DNA from: Nocardia spumae
GTDB taxonomy: Bacteria > Actinomycetota > Actinomycetes > Mycobacteriales > Mycobacteriaceae
Length of the DNA: 64,000 nucleotides
Direction of reading: 5' to 3'
Assembly (NCBI RefSeq): GCF_020733635.1
Contig: NZ_JAJFZL010000001.1
Location: 1,116,001 to 1,180,000, forward strand
Under the pieces are notes generated by a model that had not been told where the DNA came from, did not search any database, and saw nothing but the letters and a program-made list of their open reading frames with translations. Position 1 is the first letter of the stretch. Each line of letters begins with the position of its first letter. Positions 56,601 to 62,600 of this stretch are shown here, piece by piece. The position numbers were made by a program, and so were the translations under genes.

Positions 56601-59600
56601 GCTTGGTGGGGGGTGAGTCCGTTTTCGGTGTTGGTGTATTCGATTGTGTAGGCGTAGTCGATGTCGGCGTAGGTGGGTTTCCAGGGTTGTGTGGTGTCGG
56701 TTGGTTCGGTGTGTGCGGGTCGGATGCGGTGGTTGCCCGGGATGAGGTTGTCGGCGACGAAGATTTCGTCGCCGATTCGGGTGGCGAAGTAGACGTGGGC
56801 TTTGGCTTCTCGGCCGGTGGTGTCGTCCGCGTTGTGGCCGATGACCGTGACCACGGTGTCGAGGTGGGGGTTTTTCTCGAGTTTTTCGAGGGCCAGGCGT
56901 GCGGGGTTGTCGACGTCGGTCAGAACGACCTTCTCGAGGTGGGTGCCGAGGTTGGCCGCGGTGTCCTGGATTCGATGGTGCCGGGTGGCGTTGTCGGGAT
57001 CGGTGTTGTCGATGCCGATAGCGCGCAGCATGTGGGCGATCCAGGGCATGCACTCGAGAACCTCGGTCGGGAGTTCTTGCTGCCCGGGCGCGTCGTTCGC
57101 GAGTCTCGGCGACAGTGTGCCGTCGATCTCGGCCGGCGTTGCCGACAGCAGCCCCGCCACGGCCGGACCGGGGACGAGTTCGAAATCCTCTTGTCTGCTG
57201 GATGGTTCGGCGATCGAGATCTCGTTGATCGAAACGCCGGTTCGCCCGGGCGCGGCAACGTCGAGATTCCCGCCGCTCCTGTTCGGCGCCGCGGGGTGCG
57301 ACCGATCCGGTGTGTGGATGTCGATGAGTCCGGCGCGGATGGCGGTGGCGGTGGTGGCCGCGGCGGTGTTGGTGCCCAGGCGGTGTCCAAGGTAGGTGAG
57401 GTAGGCGCGCACCTTTGCCTCGGGGATCTCGAGTTCGCCGGCGATCTCGGCCGCCGGCCGCCCTTGGACGGTGCGGGTGAGGACCTTCGTCTGGACAGGT
57501 GAGAGACGCAGTGCGCGAGCACTTTTCGGCAGCACGATGGTGGTGAGGTCGATATCACCGCGGCGGATCGCCGCGGCCACGGTGCCGGCGATGGTGGTGG
57601 TGCCGAGAAGGGGCTCGAGCTCCCGGATGAAGTCCGGTATGAGATGCGGGGGCAGGCGGAGTGATCGGGCGATGACGGCGTTGGGCGTGCCGACGGCGAG
57701 CAGTTCGATCAGGGCGATCTGCTCGCTGGTGAGGGTGGGGCCGGTGGCGGTGGTCGACAGTGCGGTGGTTATCGATCGGAACAGACGGTGCAGTGCGCCG
57801 TTCGCGATGGCGCGCACCGTGTCGGGCCGCCAGTGCTCGCGGGGGGCGGTGTCGGCGTTGTGGGCTCGGGCGATCTGTTGTTCCGTGAGCCCGCCGCGAT
57901 ATCGCAGCCCGAGAATTCGGCGCTGGCTGGGGTGGAGCTGATCGAGGTGCCGCTGCAACATCTCCGGAGACACGCTGATGAGAGCGGAGCGTGCTTCTTC
58001 GCCTTCGGGGGAGTCGTCGAGCGCGGCGTAGGCAGCGGCGAGCGCCCGGGGGAAATGGCGCTCGTCGACTGTGCCGCCGGGAGTTTCGGTGTTCTGGGTG
58101 CCGGGGTTGGGGGCTCGTCGGTTCGGGTGGTGCGCGGGGTCCGGATCGGGTTCTGCGGCGGGCGAACGATGTTGTGGCCAGTCGGGTGCGTGGATGTCGA
58201 TGAGCCCGGTGCGGATGGCGGTGGCTGCCGAGGCGGCGGGGGTGCGGGTGCCGAGCCGGTGTCCGATGTCGGTGAGGTAGTTGCGGACCTTGGTGTCGGA
58301 GATGTCGAGTTCGGTGGCGGTCTCCGCCGCTGCCCTGCCTTGCGCCGCGAGGGTCACGACCCGGGTCTGAACGGGCGAGATATCGAGTGCGCCGGGGTGT
58401 TCGGGTAGTGCGATGGTGGTGGGGTCGAGGTATCCGTAGCGGATCGCTTCGGTGACGCTGCCGGCGATGGTGGCGGTGCCGAATTTGGTGCCGATGGTGA
58501 GGGCGAGGGCAGGCACTTGCTCGCGAGGTATGCCGAGTTGGGGGGCGATGACGGAATTCGGTGTGCCGGTGGCGAGGAGATGGACTGCGGCGGCTTCGGT
58601 GTCGGTGAGTATCGGCTGGTTCGAGGTGACCGCTGGTGCGGTGGTGAGGGTTCGGGCGAGGGCGTGGAGCGCGCCGACGGTGAGGGCTTGGATGGTGGCC
58701 GGTTGCCACTGTTCGTCCGCGGTGGCGCGGGCGTTGTGGATCGATGCGGCCTGCTCGTTGTCGAGGCCGCGTTGGCCGCGGCGGTAGCGCAGGTCGAGCG
58801 CTTCGCGCTGATTGGGGGTGAGTTGTTCCAGTCGCTGCTGGAGCGCGGCGAGGGGAAGGGCGGTGAGCAGGGAGGCCAGCGCGTCGGAGAACTGGTCGGA
58901 GTCGCGGTAGGTCGCCACGAGTCGTTGGCGCAGCGTGCGCAAATTCCAGGCCGTGTCGTTATCCATCCCCGGTGGCGCGGCATCGGGGTCGAACTTCGGT
59001 TGCGGGGTGTTGTGCTGACCGGCATCGGCTGGTGGCGTGAAGGTTTGGTGATCAGGCCGCGCCGTCTCGGTGTCGGGCGTTTCCGAATCGCCGGGAGTCG
59101 CGGGCGTGTCGAACAGGGCCTCGAAGTCGATATCGGCGATCTGCTCGCCGACGGCGGCGGTGAGTTGTGTTATGGCGCCGCTCTGTTCGGTGGTGAGCTG
59201 GGCGCCGGACTGTATGGCGGCCAGCGCACCGGTGATAGGGACCGTATCGGGTAGATGTCCGAATCCGTCGAGCAGTGCGTTGTGTGCCTGTTCGAGCAGC
59301 CAGGCATCGGGGGTCGCCTCCGCGGGGACGACCCATTGATTGCGTTGTGCCGCGGCGAATGCGGCGAGCGTGAGGTGCTCGGTGAGCTGTTGAACCGGCG
59401 CGGCGGCGGGGCCGCGCGGATCCCAGCCGAGGGTGCTCGCGAGTTTCGCGTTCAGCGCCTGGCCATGCTGCACCAGGAGTGTGACGAATGCGCCCGGTTT
59501 TCCCTCCCGGGCCTGCTGCCAGGCGTCGTCGGGCGTCGAGTCCGTGCCGCGACCGGATACCGGGCCGGAATCCGGAGTCGGGGTGCGGTCGGCGGAGCCC

Positions 59601-62600
59601 GTGGCCGGTGCGGGCCGAGGTGGTGGTTGCGGCGGTCGCTCCGGTACGGACGTGTCGGTGTCCTGGTTCACGGCCGGTGGCGCGTTGGCTCTGTAGGTGG
59701 TGTGGTGGCGGGAGGCCAGCAGGTTTGCTTCGACGGCGGCCTTCATGGCAGGGACCGCCTGATCACGAAGGATGGTTTCGGTGGCGGCCTTGGCTTTCGC
59801 GGCAGCACCGACCTTTTCGCGGTTTTCCGGTGTGTCGTGTGTGCGCAGAGCTCGCTCGGCGGCCGTGTGGTTTTCGGCGGCTTTCTGGTAGAGCACGATC
59901 TGCTGGACGACACCGTTGTCGGCGACCGTGCCGCGGAAGTCCTCGGGTGAGATGTAATGCACGGTGCTGCCGGGGGTTCCGCCGTTCTCCCGGTCGTCGC
60001 CGGAGCCGCTGCGGGCGGGGCGTCCGTCGACCTGCTGGTTCACTCGTTCCGAATAGGCCGGGCCGCCGGAGGTTTTGCCCATGACGCCGCCGCGATCGAT
60101 GGCCGCCTGCGTCGGTGTCGGGTCGGCGCCACGGCTGCCGTCCTTGTTGGTGATGTAGATGGTGCCGAGGTCACCGAATTCCTTGATCTTCTGGCGGACG
60201 AGCGATTCGGCGGCGGCATTACTGCCGCCGTGTTCGGCATAGAAATCCGCGTCGACGACCTCGTATTTCAGCTCGAACTTCGCGCCGTATTTCTCAGTGA
60301 ACCGTTCGTGGCCGATCTCGTTGATGTAGTCGATCAGGCCCTTGCGCCCGGATTGCGGGTCACCGCGGATATCGCCGTTGTCCAGCATGACCACCCACTG
60401 GGGCAGCCCCTCCTGCCGATACGTCCCGGTCTCCTCGTCGAACACGATTTCGGCATCCCTGAGTATGTCGCGGGCCATTTGTTCGAGTTTGGCCGAACTG
60501 TTCTCCCGAAATATGGGTTCGAGCCGCGTGAGCTTCGAGGTGTAGTACTTTCCCATTTCCGATACAGGACCGACGTTGTAGTCCTCGTAGAGCGGTGTTT
60601 CGACGTATTTGAGCGTTCCGGACAGTCCGGTCGGCCGGAACAACAGCTCGGTGCCGATCAGCTGCTGGGCCGACATCCGCATCGAATGTTGCTGCTCGGC
60701 GCGGATCGGGACGCCCTCTTTGAACTCGACGAACTGAGCCACGCCCTGCCACCGGACCTCGGAGGACTTGGTCCGGTCCCATTGCGGTTTGTCGGTGGTC
60801 TCGGAGGCGAGGATGCCGATCTTGCGCGCGGTTTCGGGCTTACCGTTCTCGCCCGATGCGGTGTCGGCGCTCTTCTCGCCGGTGACCGTTTCCTCGTAGA
60901 CGATGTAATGGGTCCGGCGCTCGACACCCCAGCGGGCGTTCGCGGCGTGCGCGAACAGTTGCGCATCCTCCGCGGTGACCGGCTCGCCCCCGTCCCTCTG
61001 GAGTTTGGCGATCGCGGCCTCGGTGGTGCGCGAGTTCCACATCCCGCGCGTATTGTCCGGGCGGCCGAAATCGGCTGCGGTCAGGCCGTATTCGCGCTCC
61101 GCGGTAGTCAGGCGTTGCCAGATGCTCCTGATTCGCGCTTGCTGTTCGGGACTCGCGTCTTCGGCCGCGCCGGGGGACAGCACACATTCGACCTGGCCGT
61201 CGTAGATGGAATCGAGTTCATCGATGGTGAGCTTTCCGGCGGGGAACGGATCGTAGCGTTGTTGAAGCCCGTGATCGGCGGCGGCGAGGTCGAGCTGCTT
61301 CTTGATGGCGTCGATCGGTGGTTTCTCGTTGAGCCACATGCGCAGCGCTTCGATCTCGTGCGGGGAGGCTCCGGCCGCGGCCAGTTGGTCGACCATGTCG
61401 TTGGCGACCTTCAGCGCCCGGAATACGTAGTCCTCCTTGGTGCCGACGACGATGCGACGGCGGCCTTCGGGCAGTTCGGGCAACGGGCCGTCCTGATCCA
61501 TGCGGACGACATCGACACCGACATCGCCGTCCGGCCGCACCAGGAAGTCGTGCAATTCGCCCGCCAGCTCGCCGGCCAACAGGTCGCTACTGGTCCAGGC
61601 GTGGGCGGTGCCGTGATCGACCGCGTCGGAGACCAGGCTCATCACCATCACCAGCGTCTTCCCCTCGCCGGTCTTCATATCGACCGGACCGTGTTCCAGC
61701 GCCAGAAAGGTCGCGACCTGGGTTTCGCGGGCGATGCGATGGCGATCGTCGCCGCGGCGGATCCATTCCGTCATCGCGGCGATGCGCTCTTCGGTTCTGC
61801 CCCGTGTGATCGCGGTGATCAGCTGTTTCGGCCCCATTTGTTCGATCGGTCCGAGACCGCCTATCGCGCTGGACAATTCGCGTATGGCACCGATCGCCCG
61901 CGCCGCGGCCAGCGCGGCACGAACTCGCTCATTCGCTACCGCCTTGAAGACGGCGGCCCGGTCGGGGAGCGCGCCGGATTCGAACGCCCGCATCAACGCC
62001 ACGCCCGCCTCGTCGGACAGTTTCACCAGCGCGATCACGGTTTCCCGGATGGTGGCCTCACGCAGGGCCACCGCCGCCTGGTAGGCGTCCTGTCCGAGCG
62101 TGAGCGCGAGGGATGCGCGATCGCGGGCCTCGACGGTGTGTTCGTGGGCAGCGACCGCGGCGTCGTGTTCGGCGACCGCCCGGGCGAGCGCGGCCTGCGC
62201 CTCCCGGCGCTCGCCGGCGGCTCGCTCGCCGGCGGCGACCGCCTCGTCCCGAGCGGCGTGGGCCTCTGCCTGCGCGGCACGCGCCTGCTCACGGGCCGTC
62301 TCGGCGTCCTCCCGTGCGGCGCGGGCCCGCTCGTCGGCGGCGCGGGCCCGCTCCCGGGCTTCGCGCGCGCGGTCCCGCTCGGCCAGTGCCCGCTCGCGTG
62401 CCTCCCGCGCCTGCTCATGCGCTCTGGTGGTGGATTCGTCACCGGGGACCGTGTTTTCGCGCGTCCGGGTCAGCTGCTCCTCGGCGACGCGCACCTGTTC
62501 CTGTGCCGCGCGCACCGCCTCTTCGGCCGCGAGCAGCCGTTTGTGTGCCGCGCGAGCCCGGCGCTGTGCCGCCCGTACCTCCTGTTCGGCCGTGCCGCGT

